In this document: positions 47,501-59,690 of the stretch, one piece after another
Layout of the letters: each line of letters begins with the position of its first letter
Position numbering within the stretch: the first letter of the stretch is position 1
NCBI GenBank assembly: GCA_950295325.1
Contig: OX485804.1
Span: forward strand, 17,546,001-17,610,000
Direction of reading: 5' to 3'
DNA length: 64,000 nt
From: Polytrichum commune
Lineage: Eukaryota; Streptophyta; Polytrichopsida; Polytrichales; Polytrichaceae
Notes under the pieces: model-generated
The model's input: the letters and a program-made list of their open reading frames with translations, nothing else
Databases searched by the model: none
What the model was told of the DNA's origin: nothing
Position numbers and translations under genes: made by a program

Positions 47501-49019
47501 CCTTTTGGTGAAGAGGCTCTTCATCTATGCTTGCCTCCATGAGGACCGATCTATCTATCTATTTAAAAGGTTAGTTCATCATTGTAAAGTCAATCATCCA
47601 ATAATCTGATTGGTACAAACTCACTTAATTATAAACCATTAAAGGTTTGAGGGTGTGTTTGTGTTGGATATGTGACAATTTATACAAACCCCCAACAAAT
47701 ATAGATTCAACATTTCATTTGATGTATGAATTAAATCCATATTGATCACAACCTATTGAGAAGAGGAAGTGAAAATAATAATTCAAATGTGACATCAATG
47801 GTTAATTCTAAGTGGTATGTATTTGAATCTACGTCATTCATACATGCTCAATTTTCTCTATAATATATATTACATGTATGTGTGTTTTAATGATAGTACT
47901 CATGGATATGATACACAAAGCTAATTTTCAAGGTTCACTTTTGATGTTTTAAGCTAAACATATACAAGAAACTAGAAACGATCCCCCCCCCCCCGGGCCC
48001 TATATGACACCTTCAATTTAGAATGAGCTTCTTGAATCTATAAGAGTTAAAGAAACATGTATGTTTTCCTATGGCCTATGTAAATTGCAATACGTTATAC
48101 GAGCTCCCACTAAGTATTGAATTCAAAATTAATACTAAGTTGGTTCATTTATCAAGTTGAGTTTGGCATGAATGATGTTATATGGTAGGTATAAATTTGG
48201 CTCTGTCTAGTATATGTTATTGATGAAAGTTGGTCGTACCAAGAGATCAATAAAAAAGACCAAGGATCAATGCTCCAACAATATGTTAATATTAAAAAAA
48301 AACGTTACTGTTGATGTTCCTTTGCTCAGCAGTTAGATCAACATCCGCTTTAACACCATGAAATCATGGGTGGAACATGTGTTTGGTATTACCTACTACT
48401 AAGGATTTTGGAAGTTCCTTTATCGAATTTTATTATGTAAGCCATGAAGAAGTAGATTATAGCCGCCCAACAAAGGTAAAAATCATGTGTTTTTAGATTC
48501 AGCTTCTAGATGAGAAGAACATCATGTTTGGGGGTAGGTTTTGAAGTGTTTCTAAGTACTTCAAGCCTTATGTTCAATTATCCCACGCACAAAGCCATTT
48601 TTGTCTATAGGGTTGGTATGTTAGGATAGATAAAAAGATTGGTGTGGATGCTTAGTAATAGGTCTAAGTAAGTTTAAACTTGTGTATAAATCTTGGACAT
48701 AATGAAATCTATATGCAATGGAAGACATGGTGATGGTGGTGAGGCCGTTCCCCACTGTTTTTGCCTAAAAAGTAAATAAAAATTTCAAAGAAAAATAATC
48801 ACATGCCAAAGATTCCTCCCCAAAACAAACATGTGACCCAAAAAAAAATACAAGGAAAAATGTGGAAAATAAGTGCAAAAGATGGATATGATGGGAGAAA
48901 TTTATGGAGAGGTGATGGGCATGGAGTAAAGATGGTGACATGACATGGGAAATAAGACAAGTTGGGACAAGATAATCAAACATCAAAGAAATTTCCCTTC
49001 CCCCCCCCCCCCCTTAGCG

Positions 49020-49100
49020 TACTCCATGGGGCATGGTGGCAGGTCATGGGGCTTATTAGCATGGGCATGGCATTCATGCATATGGCGGGTATGCAAGGGG
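49020..49100 (+). repeat. Dispersed repeat shared with 53425-53505
   Basis: GGCTTATTAGCATGGGCATG, a CATGCATATGGCGGGTATGC block and an upstream GGTCATGGGG are matched at 53455-53505 by GGCTTATGAGCATGGGCATG and CATGCATCTGGCGGGTACGC. Here it directly follows a poly(C) run (49000-49013). The frames over it on both strands are not supported as genes. Confidence 0.55.
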
Positions 49101-52098
49101 GGTCTCATGTTCAAGTCTCTTGTTCATATTTACTTAAATACTAGGTTAACATATACCATTAAAACATGAAATTCCAAGCCTTTTCCTCCCGTTTACTTGT
49201 GTTGTCTTTGGAGCCTAGGGAATATCCTCAACTACTGATCATATGTCCAATGTAGCCAGATAGTTGGTCCAACACAAAATAATTCTAAAATGAGACGCCC
49301 AACTATTTTGGTAATAATAGACATACTTAGCTGGAATTTCTTTTAGTTACCTTCCATAATTTCCGGAACATGGGAAAATTCTCACCATATATAAGATTCT
49401 AGAGGGTTGATAGTACATTGCAAGATATTAGGTGAAGATGGGTTCACATTAAATTCAAGGTCATCACAAAGAGTCTGGGTTAACATGAAGTTGCAAGACT
49501 ATGTACTAAGAATTTGGTCTATGCCCTCAATAATGTTTCGGATCTCAATTCCACATGAAAGATGCACATATTGGGAATTGTGTTCGCTTAAAGAAGTTGG
49601 GAAATCAACCAAATACCACCTCCAAAATTGATTTATGATTTGAAGATTTTATGCAAAAAGATATGAACAAATTCATCAAGTACAAATTCACATTGATCAA
49701 ACATGCTACACAAGAATGTAACTAGTGACTCACATGTAACTAGACATGAGCACCTTCCGGTACATCAAGGATGTAATGTCGAGACATCAATGCTATGAAC
49801 TTAGCTAGATAGACATACCTATTTTCGTAAACATAAGCAATTTCGCATAAGTGTGGTACATGTGTGAAATTGAGTTGATTTTCCACAAGTATGGAAATCA
49901 CAACGTTTAACAAAATCTCGCAATTTTATTTCCAAGTTTTGAAATTACCATAACTTCCCAAAGGCAGGATTCTCTCCCAACCCATACTCACACCATAGGT
50001 CGGCCTATTTCCAATGACTAAGAGACGAAGATTTAAGTACAATCAAAGCCCTTTTCAAAGAACCCAAATCCATGTTCTTTTAACTTACTTTTTCCATCAC
50101 GCTACATATGACGGCTAAGCTGACATGTGTGCTTCTTCATGAGTTTTTCCATCACATTAGAAAATGGTGGCTGCATGAGTGGAACTTCACAACTTTAGAA
50201 CACTGTATGTATAAAGATTGGAGAGGGTATCAAAAATGAATATGTCTACTCTACATACATGCTCCATCCATATATCATGGTACGAAACATTATAAGATCA
50301 CAGGCCATGCCATGCAATGCAAATTGCATCAATAACCGATTAAATTTAGTTTCCATTTCCATCACACATACTTAAGTCATATTTGTAAATTTAGTTTTGC
50401 TCCTCATTTTGTGGCAGCTCATCGCTCCAAGTTGTATGTGCTTCTGTACACAAAATCACAACGGAAGGCAGTTTCGGTACATGGTTTGACTGCAGGTTGG
50501 AAGTCCACTGTTGTGGGGTGGTTTGGGTACAAATGAAAGCTCTTTGGACAGTCATGCGGACTCTATAGAATGCATTGAAATATGTACAAAACATTATTAT
50601 TATTCAGCCTCCCGGGCAGAAAAAAGTGGGTCCATCTGCAAATTGTTGGCAGTGGATTATTGGCGCAAGTTGGGTTTAGACTAAAATAGTGTTGGGATAC
50701 TTGCTAGGACCATGTCAGTTGGTGTCATCATGGGTAGTTCTTTTTTTGTTTTATTTTGATTATTTTGTTTTGTTTTGTTTTGTAAGCTTCTTTTCAAGCA
50801 CCTGTGGGAAGAACTTCGCCAAGTATTCATCCATTGATGGAACTGCACCTGAATATGCAATCCATCACTACGTCAAGTTGTGACGGTGAGCTTACTTTCT
50901 CAATGACATGGTTGAATATCATCTTAACTTTCAATCTTGATGAACTACTTTTCTGATAGCAAGGTGTTTTGCGCTCGTTTGACTTGCAAATTGGTAAGGT
51001 GAGAATGATATTCCTAGTTTTGGCTCTTGGAAAATGGTAGTGTGATGAAAATGACACTCTTCCAAACTAATAGCCCATGAATGCCAATTTATGGAGCTCG
51101 GATTGTGGTGAGGAATGTCTTATGCAAATACATGTTCAGGGGTTGAGGGTTGCAACTCTTTTCCCTTATTGTTGTGGTGGGGTGATTTAAGAAAGATTTG
51201 AGTTTGTAAAACTTTGAGAGTCCCTCACAAACCCTGAAACTTGAATTCGGAAGAAAAGAAAACCTCACTGGCTTTTGAGCCTTCCATCATAGACGTTGAA
51301 TTCTCATCTCCAAAAATCCTTGTCAGACACCATGCTAACAATATATATGCTATAATTTGGTTGTTGGGTATCGTTTTGAATGTACTTCTCTAGCATTTCA
51401 AGGCTTCTTCATAGTTTCCTCCCACTTTCAATCCACAAACATGAAGTGGATCATATGTTGATAGAGTCAAATTTCCACCAACGTCATCATTTACTAGAAT
51501 GGTAGTAGATCAATAGGAGTTGCATTGTTGAGACACATGGGGTGGCAAGAAGTCTTCAAGCTCATGGTGGCTAGATTCTTTGTTCGATTCCACTGACAAC
51601 ATGTTATGTTATTTTTCTGCAAGCTACTAGGAAGAAGGAGAGCACGAATCAGGGCCTACATGTTCCTACTGTCTTTTCTTTCTTTCTTTCTTTCTTTTAG
51701 CCTGACATTGTTCCCAAATGGCATCAAACTTGGAATGTCCAACACAAGCTGAGCAAGTATATGGGCCCACCCACCAGGGGCAAGGTGCCGAATAATGTTA
51801 TGTAGTGTGTAGGCAAGACAAATAGCCTTGCTGCACTAAATGATCACATGGTCAAAATTGGTTTGTAACCAGAGTATTTAGGTGGGTTTCCTCGTATACT
51901 ACTAGTTCACTAGACTTTGGTGGGAAATAAAAACAAATGTAGACAAAATATGGTGGGACAAGGTTCGCACGTTCCAACTAACCATTATAATTATTTTATG
52001 CATTGAGTGGGCAAATGGAAGTCTAGTGGGCCATGGTCATAGCTCTTCACATTTTGAAAGACAACCAAAATGTGATTGTTTAGTTGTTTTTGTTATCT
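49101..52098. other. Intergenic stretch, no gene recognised
   Basis: It contains a (TTTTG)n-type tract near 50750 and a (TTTC)n microsatellite near 51675-51699. No exon, terminus or RNA gene could be supported. Confidence 0.35.
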
Positions 52099-52772
52099 TC
52101 ATGAGAACACATCCAACCCACTATTATCTAGAATCTCGTGGATCAACGATGAACATGGAATCCCACCCTTAACCGGAACTGATGCTGCACTTCCGAACCC
52201 ACTATCCAGGCTCAATGTAACGGTGTCATCTGGCTGATCCCCTCTGTTACCGAATCCAAGAGGGTTTGCGGGGTCTCCCGGAAAGAACATATCAAGCACA
52301 GTTATTAGTGTTTGATGAAGGGTTAAGTTACCCGGATGATTGCAGCAAACCGTCGACAAAAGATAGTTGCATGCGGAGGTCTGGATTTTGGACATCTGTT
52401 TACTGTCAAGTGCTTCTTGGGGTTGCCCCTTGCCGTTGCTCTTTGAGGTCTCTTCGACATGAGTCGTTCTTCCCAACATATTGGATATTGCAAGCAGACC
52501 GAGAGCTGCAACCTGATTCGAAGCTCCCGCATCGTCTTCCGGTCACTCAACACTTGAGCGTCGCTAATTTGGAGCTCAGGAGTCAAGAGATCGAGTGAGT
52601 CCATATATCATGTTCATGAATTGAAATTATGGCTTGTGGCCACCACTCACTCCTTGCGAATCCCCTTTAGGAGCTAGCGCAACCACCGCAATGTCAATGG
52701 TTCTCACTGATTCGGCAAGTTGCAACAAATTTTGGCCAACTTCTTGTGCACCCACCATCTTGTCAAATTCTA
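52099..52772 (-). other. Coding-like two-exon segment, unidentified protein
   Basis: On the minus strand, 52772-52651 reads EFDKMVGAQEVGQNLLQLAE, SVRTIDIAVVALAPKGDSQG, then a good donor (GTGAGT) after GGA. It is preceded by a CAG acceptor. A second open stretch from 52542 to the stop at 52099 reads PEDDAGASNQVAALGLLAIS, NMLGRTTHVEET..., ending SLIHEILDNSGLDVFS. Composition, local GC and a possible intron suggest real coding origin. The Ala/Leu-rich part resembles helical (ARM-like) repeats. I cannot join the two stretches in a single phase with confidence: a TGA lies just before PEDD. It may be a decayed gene or a gene whose other exons I missed. Upstream (52800-53050) an open frame with LLLLLLLM over a CTT repeat is not convincing. 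Confidence 0.4.
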
Positions 52773-54239
52773 CTGATCACTTAGGGTGGCGTACGAAACA
52801 ACCAATGAATCTAGGGTGGATTTTCAACCCACATGAGAAGAAGAAGAAGAAGAAGCTGCTGCTTGAAGTTTCTGTGATGCGGTGCGAAAAATTTATACGG
52901 ATTTGGCCTTAACTGCTTGAATAAGTTGCGTCTTTCAGCGAGTGGCTTCTGTATTCGGCATTCGGATTTTGAATCCTCACTTGAGGCCTTCAATGGGTTG
53001 ATTAAGTATTTGGTGCTCAAAATCAGAGCTTCGTAACTCGACTAAGCAACTACATGCTGGTCTTATTCCAAAGAAAGAGGCTACAATTAAAAAAGCTCTA
53101 ATAATTTTACAGTTTCTTGTCCAAAAATTCACAGTGTACAACCTGAGTGCTCCCTACAAATGGGGAATCTTGGAATTAAAAGATAATTATGCTCATGTGA
53201 TACATGGGCTTGTGGAATGCATCTAAGGAGATGTATAATATTATGTCTTGCTTGTGGCCTTCAACAAATTTGTTAATTTTTCTAATTTTAATCTCCTCAC
53301 TTTTTGGAATATGGATAGTGTCTACACAAGAATCATGGTGGTGGGGCCGACCTGGTGATAACACAACTCCTCTTACCTCCTTGGGCACGTACAATGTGAG
53401 GGCTTTAAACACACATGTGAGTGCGTCATGGGACATGATGGGCGGTTGTCGGGGGCTTATGAGCATGGGCATGGACATGCATGCATCTGGCGGGTACGCA
53501 CATGTATCAGCATATGATTGCATGGGTGCATGGGCATATGAGGTTGGGTGCATCCGGGATACTATTTCATATGCACTGGTACAACCCACCCAAGATGGCA
53601 CATGTCCAAGCTAGTCGAATACAAAGACTTCTTCAACATAAGTTTACAACACATGAATGCCACATGTGAGAGGGTTATGTGTTGTTTGTGATGTAAATTT
53701 GATGTTTAAATAGGTTACATAGGGTGCTGAGTATTGGAAATGAATTGCCATAGAAACATTCATGAAGCCCTTTACATAGAGTCATTCAATGAAATAGGGA
53801 ATCTCAAGTTTGATTGTCAATAAGTATTGCCAATGGAATCCAATTATAGAATTTTATGACATTCTTCAATTGAATTTACATTTGTTAAGATGTTGACACC
53901 ATTCACATGCAGAAACTTACAATATTGTAGAGCCACAAGGTTAGAAGTGCCCACAATAGACACACACCTCACGAATCATCAAAATCATGCACTATTTTTA
54001 AAACATCATACACTATTTAAAAAAGGAGAGCTGGTTTTAGAACTCTTATGTGACACACTTACTAATAATACAAAAATGAATGTAGTTATGGTCAATGCAC
54101 GGAGACACCTTTGATCGAACCAACTGGATCACTATCCTTACTTCTTTATTATCTACTCGTTATTCATTTCCTAGAATGATAATTTGGAAAAACAAACCAG
54201 TTGATCTATGACAAGTAGCCGGTTCTCCCAGTTCATCGG
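52773..54239. other. Mixed stretch, no firm gene
   Basis: It contains an AAG repeat (52838-52854), open frames on both strands (53176-53614) over the dispersed repeat shared with 49020-49100, and AT-rich sequence. None is supported as a gene. Confidence 0.3.
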
Positions 54240-55520
54240 GGAGGACGCTAAACACCCCCCCACGAACTTCTAGGGATTCCATATTCGGGCGGGGGCAGCC
54301 CTCCCACGAAATTTCTGGCCCCGCCCGGATTTTTTCCAAACCCGCCCGAAAATAGCTGCCCGCCCCGCCCGAAAACGAAAAAAACATTGCTCTTCCATTC
54401 TTGAAGGCCGCTTGACTACAAATCCCATATTGAGTGCACTTCACCTTCAAGGTCTCAAATTCAATATATATGTGCACTTCCACCTAGTAAATAAGGCATT
54501 AAATGGGATTTCATTCCGGAAGTGAAACCATCAACCAAGAATGTAATTAACTTGGAAGTCAAAAAATTAGAAAATCCTCATCAACATTGGGTTTATAATT
54601 TTTATGACTTACCATTTGAAATTGTCTTTGTCATTCTTAAATGACTCTTAAATTTAGTGTGCTGATGTGGTATGTATATTTTATAATATTTTAGATAATT
54701 CTGGCTACTTTCAAGAATATTTATACGCACTTATTCTAATTAAGTGTGATTTAATGTAATTATGTCTAATTAATTCTGATTAATCCTAATTAATCCCAAA
54801 TAAATCAGAAAGTATTCTTTCCACATTAAGTAAGACTAATTAATCCTAAAATTTAATTACTGGAATTAACTCCAATTAAGTCCAATCAATTTCAGTAATT
54901 ACAATACTCAATTTTTATATCCAGTAAGCCTAATTAACCCTAAAATTTAATTAATGGAATTAACTCCAATTAAATCCGGTAATTAAAATAATTTATTAAT
55001 TAGTTCCATTAAGTATATTTTATAATTAAGTGCGTATGAATATTCTTGAAAGTAGCCAGAATTATCTAAAATATTATAAAATATACATACCACATCAGCA
55101 CACTAAATTTAAGAGTCATTTAAGAATGACAAAGACAATTTCAAATGGTAAGTCATAAAAATTATAACCCCAATGTTGATGAGGATTTTCTAATTTTTTG
55201 ACTTCCAAGTTAATTACATTCTTAGTTGATGGTTTCACTTCCGGAATGAAATCCCATTTAATGCCTTATTTACTAGGTGGAAGTGCACATATATATTGGA
55301 TTTGAGACCTTGAAGGTGAAGTGCACTCAATATGGGATTTGTAGTCAAGCGGCCTTCAAGAATGGAAGAGCAATGTTTTTTTCGTTTTCGGGCGGGGCGG
55401 GCAGCTATTTTCGGGCGGGTTTGGAAAAAATCCGGGCGGGGCCAGAAATTTCGTGGGAGGGCTGCCCCCGCCCGAATATGGAATCCCTAGAAGTTCGTGG
55501 GGGGGTGTTTAGCGTCCTCC
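54240..55520. mobile_element. Mutator-like foldback element with 9-bp target duplication
   Basis: Two arms of about 490 bp (54240-54732 and 55028-55520) are nearly identical inverted copies. The ends read GGAGGACGCTAAACACC and GGTGTTTAGCGTCCTCC. GTTCATCGG flanks the element on both sides (54231-54239, 55521-55529). Long TIRs with a 9-bp duplication are the signature of Mutator/MULE elements. The 295-bp centre is AT-rich with many TAATTAA words. Both arms carry a GC-rich block of CGGGCGGGG words. The same frame (FETLKVKCTQYGICSQAAFK) is open in both arms, but it simply reflects their identity. There is no transposase. Confidence 0.9.
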
Positions 55521-55780
55521 GTTCATCGGTTCTGGGCTTTACAATAATCTCAATATTCCATTCAGTTGTTATTATTCCAAGAAGAATGTGATCAGCAATA
55601 ATGTCTTTGTTCATGTTATTTTAAAGGGTGATGGTGATTATAGAACATCTTAAGGTAATCAACATGCCATATACAGGCAGACATACGTGATTTGTGATGA
55701 ATGTATTCAATCAAAACTCCAAGAAAAGAAAATTAGGCATCAGACCATTTATAGCCAGACAAACCTGAATGGTCTGTAAT

Positions 55781-56011
55781 CACTACACTAAATATGATAT
55801 TTAGTGTCGCTTACTCTTAGGAGTTACAAATTCCTATATACTTTTACTATTTATGTAATTTTTCTACTAAGTTAGATGTTGATGTTCTATAATGTCCAAA
55901 CAACCAATTTGACCTTTATTGGTAAAAAATAAATGAGATGTAGAGTAAACAATTTTAGCGTTGCATAATTTCAAATAGTAAGTGACACTAAATATGTTAT
56001 TTATTGTATTG
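55781..56011. mobile_element. Subfamily A MITE, internally deleted
   Basis: The left end CACTACACTAAATATGATAT continues TTAGTGTCGC. The right end is TGACACTAAATATGTTATTT followed by ATTGTATTG. The length is 231 bp. Confidence 0.65.
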
Positions 56012-56219
56012 CTCTAATTGGGAATGGTCGAAGATGAGAAGCTCTAAGTGAATTTTGAGTTGCAACATCGTGATATTCTTATGACAGCTCATTAAAAAGT
56101 TTCAAATAAGTACCACCTAAATTGATCATAATATTATTAATACTAATACTCATGATATATGTTGTGAGATAGAAAGCCAAGAATGGCCAAGAATGAGGTG
56201 AAACACCTCACATGACAAC

Positions 56220-57060
56220 TTTTTTTTCTTTTTTTTCTTTTTGTTTGAGACAAAAGGCCAAAAAGCCAATGCCAAATGCATTAAGACCCAAGGAAGATGC
56301 GCCCATTTTGAGGAGAAGCGGAGCCCCTAAGACGTACCACACCGCCATGTAAAAAGTAACAATGAACCAAGTAACAAGGACCCCAACAAGGACTACCCCC
56401 CGCCCACCAACCAAGAGTAACCCCCGCTCCACCCCCCCCCCCCCCCCCCAAAGTAACTAACCAGAGTGCCAAACAACCTAATTGTGCTGATGTTTCCAAT
56501 TCCAAGTGATTCTCAAATTGTCATGTCTACAAAGGACTTTCCTAGTACCCCAAGTTTTGTCGAAGCCTTTAAAGAGGGCATCAACCAGAAAGGCACTAAT
56601 CTTAACATACTTAACCACCCTCTCCTAAGCAACCTTGGTGCCAAAATGAGGTCATTCCAAATGAGGTGTTTGACCTCATACTCATGCCATTTGATCTTGA
56701 TTAAACACCCGGTCATTTCGCCCAATCCAAATAGTCCAAAGAGTAATACCATGGAGAAGGTGCCAAATCTTCATTTTCTTGGCAAACTTCTTAGGAATCC
56801 TCTTTCCAAAAAGGGCTAGTTTGCAATGAAAGCTATCATAATCTTTATTCCAGACCCCGCATAAGTCATGCATGATGAAGGTGGCCCACCACGAAGTTCT
56901 CCAAGCTTGAATGCAATCCCAAAACTTAAACAAATTGCTTAGAGATGGATGCCGTTGCAATACATTCCCTTCATTCATTGACCGCAACGGCCTTGTGCCA
57001 AATAGACCACATGAATGTGGCTTCTTGTCGGAGCATGCCGGATCCCACACTTGGGACCAA
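56220..57060 (-). pseudogene. LINE ORF2 3' end (zf-RVT region) with 3' UTR and A-rich tail
   Basis: On the minus strand, from about 57060: WDPACSDKKPHSCGLFGTRP, then MKIWHLLHGITLWTIWIGRN and DRVFNQDQ. A register change gives WHEYEVKHLIWNDLILA, then KASTKLGVLGKSF. The block WxLLxGxTLWxIWIxRND is the conserved C-terminal part of plant LINE ORF2. Downstream come a GC-poor 3' UTR and the tail, seen on the + strand as TTTTTTTCTTTTTTTTCTTT (about 56220-56241). It is 5' truncated and frameshifted. An 18-base poly(C) run (56432-56449 on +) lies within the 3' UTR. Confidence 0.75.
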
Positions 57061-58860
57061 TAAAACTTGTAGTTTCCTAGAAGGCAACCTTGTCATTTTT
57101 CTGCTACCCTAGTCATGCCATGGATTCTATCGATGACCATATCTCTAACAAATTTTGTGGTATAGTTGACACCTAAATGCCCAAGAATCCAACATGTAGT
57201 TGCGATCATTTTTCAAAGATATATGTCTCAAGGCAAACTTTTCTTTTTTTTGTAGTTTTTTTTCTTGCACCTTGACGTAATAAAGTTATGCACTATCTAG
57301 TAGGCAAATGAATTGAAATTTTATATGATTCAATGACTTTAAGATATGGACCTTGAAGTGGTTGGAACCCTTAAATTTTCTTTGTTACAAAATTAGCTAT
57401 TTTGGGAAAGTAACAATGTCAATGAAATGAATCTATTTTGGTTTTCCCCACCAAATTACGCAGCTCAAACTTTTAGCCAATCATATCAAAGGTCAAGTGA
57501 TATTGATATATTTTGAAATTTTTAATGTATTTTGAAGGAAAATGCTAGTAAAATGATTTGGCGGAGACGAAGTATAAAGATCCATATTCCAACCACATGA
57601 ATGTGATTTTAAATTAATTCCCTAAAACTTTCACTTGTATGCCAACATAGAAACGAAGTTTTTAATTCATACTTTATACCACATCTTTAATTCAAACTAA
57701 TCCCCAAATGATAACCTTCGACCCATCACCATTGGTCCACATCCCAACCAAGTGTGGCCAATTTGCCGTAAACGAAGGTAATTTCCAATGTAGACCTAGT
57801 ATACGGGGGTTGAGTAATATGGTATATACATGGATATCAACTAGGGTAATGAAAATCTGCCCTGAGGGTAAGTCATTGCGATAGACCCGGCTAAAACCCT
57901 ATTTGGGGTGGGTACGTCGAGTGGTGGAACCCTAAACTAAACCAACCCAATCAAGCAAGTCTCCAACATCGACATTTCTTCCCGAGACCAATATTGTAGC
58001 ACCACGGAGGGTTTTCATGTGGGTCTTGATGAGGGTGGGAGATTATTTGGCAAGCTACAAGAACCGCCACAATCAAGAGTTGCCCAAAGTTGTGAGGATT
58101 GGTGTTTGTTTTATTTGGCTTGAACTTCATGTGGTTGGGTGCATGTTACCATAAACACACATGTTTAGAAGAGATTGGATTACATCTTTGGATTTTATGA
58201 ACTTCTCCACACTCAATAATGAACACAATTGAACGGACTATGAGTACTTGACCGCGCGGGCAATCAAAGCATCATAATAGTCGGGCCGAAGGGGTTGCAG
58301 GCTAGTTACCTCCAACCCGGGTAGTTCACTTAGAGCATTTTAAAAACAACGTGCGGCATAATATAGGGATGATTTCATTTGACATAAAAGTTATAAAAGA
58401 ATTCCAAATAAGATAGGGTTCATTAAAAGCAGACCATCCCATTACAAGGTAGATAGGTTTAGAATGTGGGCCATTATTTTTTTATAAAAATAATATAAGG
58501 GCTGAAAATAAGGATCATGGGATGTATGTTTAGTAGGATCAATTTTGTACGAATGCCTCATGATGGATGGATGAAAATTGTAGCGCTTGTTATTGGTCGT
58601 TCTCTTGCACTGATGTTTGTGAAAAACACCTAGGGCTTTGTTTCTTCCTTGAGCCCGTTGTGTTTTGGCCAACTTTTTGGTGAAGCTCCTCCTTGTTGAA
58701 GCTCATGGTGACAAAGTCCACCAAGTATGTTTTGTTGTAGTCATTTTAGGATCTCTTTGTATAGTCTCCTTTGTAGTTGTTTTAGGATCAAGGGTGCCCT
58801 TGAAGTTTCATGTAGAATTTTAATTTTATTGGTTGAAGGTCTAACTGTTGTTTTGGAGGC
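57061..58860. other. Intergenic stretch, no gene recognised
   Basis: AT-rich sequence with a few GC-richer patches (57880-58330). Frames are short. I could not recognise element termini, although part of it may be LINE-derived. Confidence 0.3.
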
Positions 58861-58935
58861 GGTTTAGGGTTTAGAGTTTCCGTGCGCGGCTTGTGATTGA
58901 TTGTTCCGCTTCTGTTGGGGCGGTTGTGTTGGTGT

Positions 58936-59136
58936 TTATGGATGGCAACTCAAGTGAAGATGTGGACTATGGAGGGCGATTATGATGTGCCGCAATATTA
59001 CAACAAGTTGAAGGTTTTTAAGGAGGATACGTACGCCTCGCTTAGGGTTCGTTTGGAAGAGAAATTGGCACTAGGAGAGGGTTACATAGGTTTGTTTTGT
59101 TTTGCATACCCTAAACCCACTTGCACAGAATTGTAG
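58936..59136 (+). other. Coding-like open stretch, unidentified
   Basis: From an ATG near 58945 the frame reads KMWTMEGDYDVPQYYNKLKV, FKEDTYASLRVRLEEKLALG, EGYIGLFCF. Charge pattern and third-position variety look coding. No family is recognised. It could be the first exon of a gene or a domain carried by a transposon. The 3' part (from about 59080) belongs to a repeat present again at 59570-59690. Confidence 0.3.
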
Positions 59137-59690
59137 GGAACCACATGACTTTGGCAAAGCTGCAATGGCTGTGGTTTTTTGGGCACCACTAATTTGGTGC
59201 GTTTTGGATTGCAAAAACCGATGTCTCTGCATTTCCTCCACGCTCGCGTGCATTGAGGGTTGGCAATTGTTGATAGCTTCAACGCCCACATGGAGCTACT
59301 ATGCAAGTTGTGGGTTTTATATAACCAAATGCCTGACCGTCTTCGCATGTGCTCTTTTGTACGCCCGATGTAATGGACCTTTATGCAATCCATCTGTACC
59401 TTAAGGCAAGTTGGCCGCGAGAATACTTTGTCCGTCATCGTGATGGTTCGGTTAATAATGTCAGAAATTAAGTAACCCCTACTCTTAGATCTTGACGTTT
59501 GTATGTTTTTTTTTGTCGTAAATCACTTGTTTCTTTGGTGCATGATTGGACACTAAGGTATGGAACATGGTTACAGAGGTTTTTTTTGTTTTACATACCC
59601 TAAACCCACATGCATAGACTTATAGGGAACCACATGACTTCTGCATAGTTGAAATGGTTGTAGTTTTTTTTGTGTTTGGGTTAGACTTTT
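59085..59690 (+). repeat. Partial direct duplication, ~490-bp offset
   Basis: GCATACCCTAAACCCACTTG near 59102 and ACATACCCTAAACCCACATG near 59592 are each followed by TAGGGAACCACATGACTT and a TGGTTGTAGTTTTTT-like block. Both copies also have GGTTTGTTTTG or TTTTTTGTTTT just upstream. Confidence 0.7.

Noticed and set aside
54160-55591. Twin open frames on opposite strands as a duplicated gene
   Set aside because: They are the two arms of one inverted-repeat transposon; identity between them reflects the arms, not selection on protein.
56208-56505. Gly-rich minus-strand frames
   Set aside because: They are translations of the poly(C) tract and the LINE 3' UTR.
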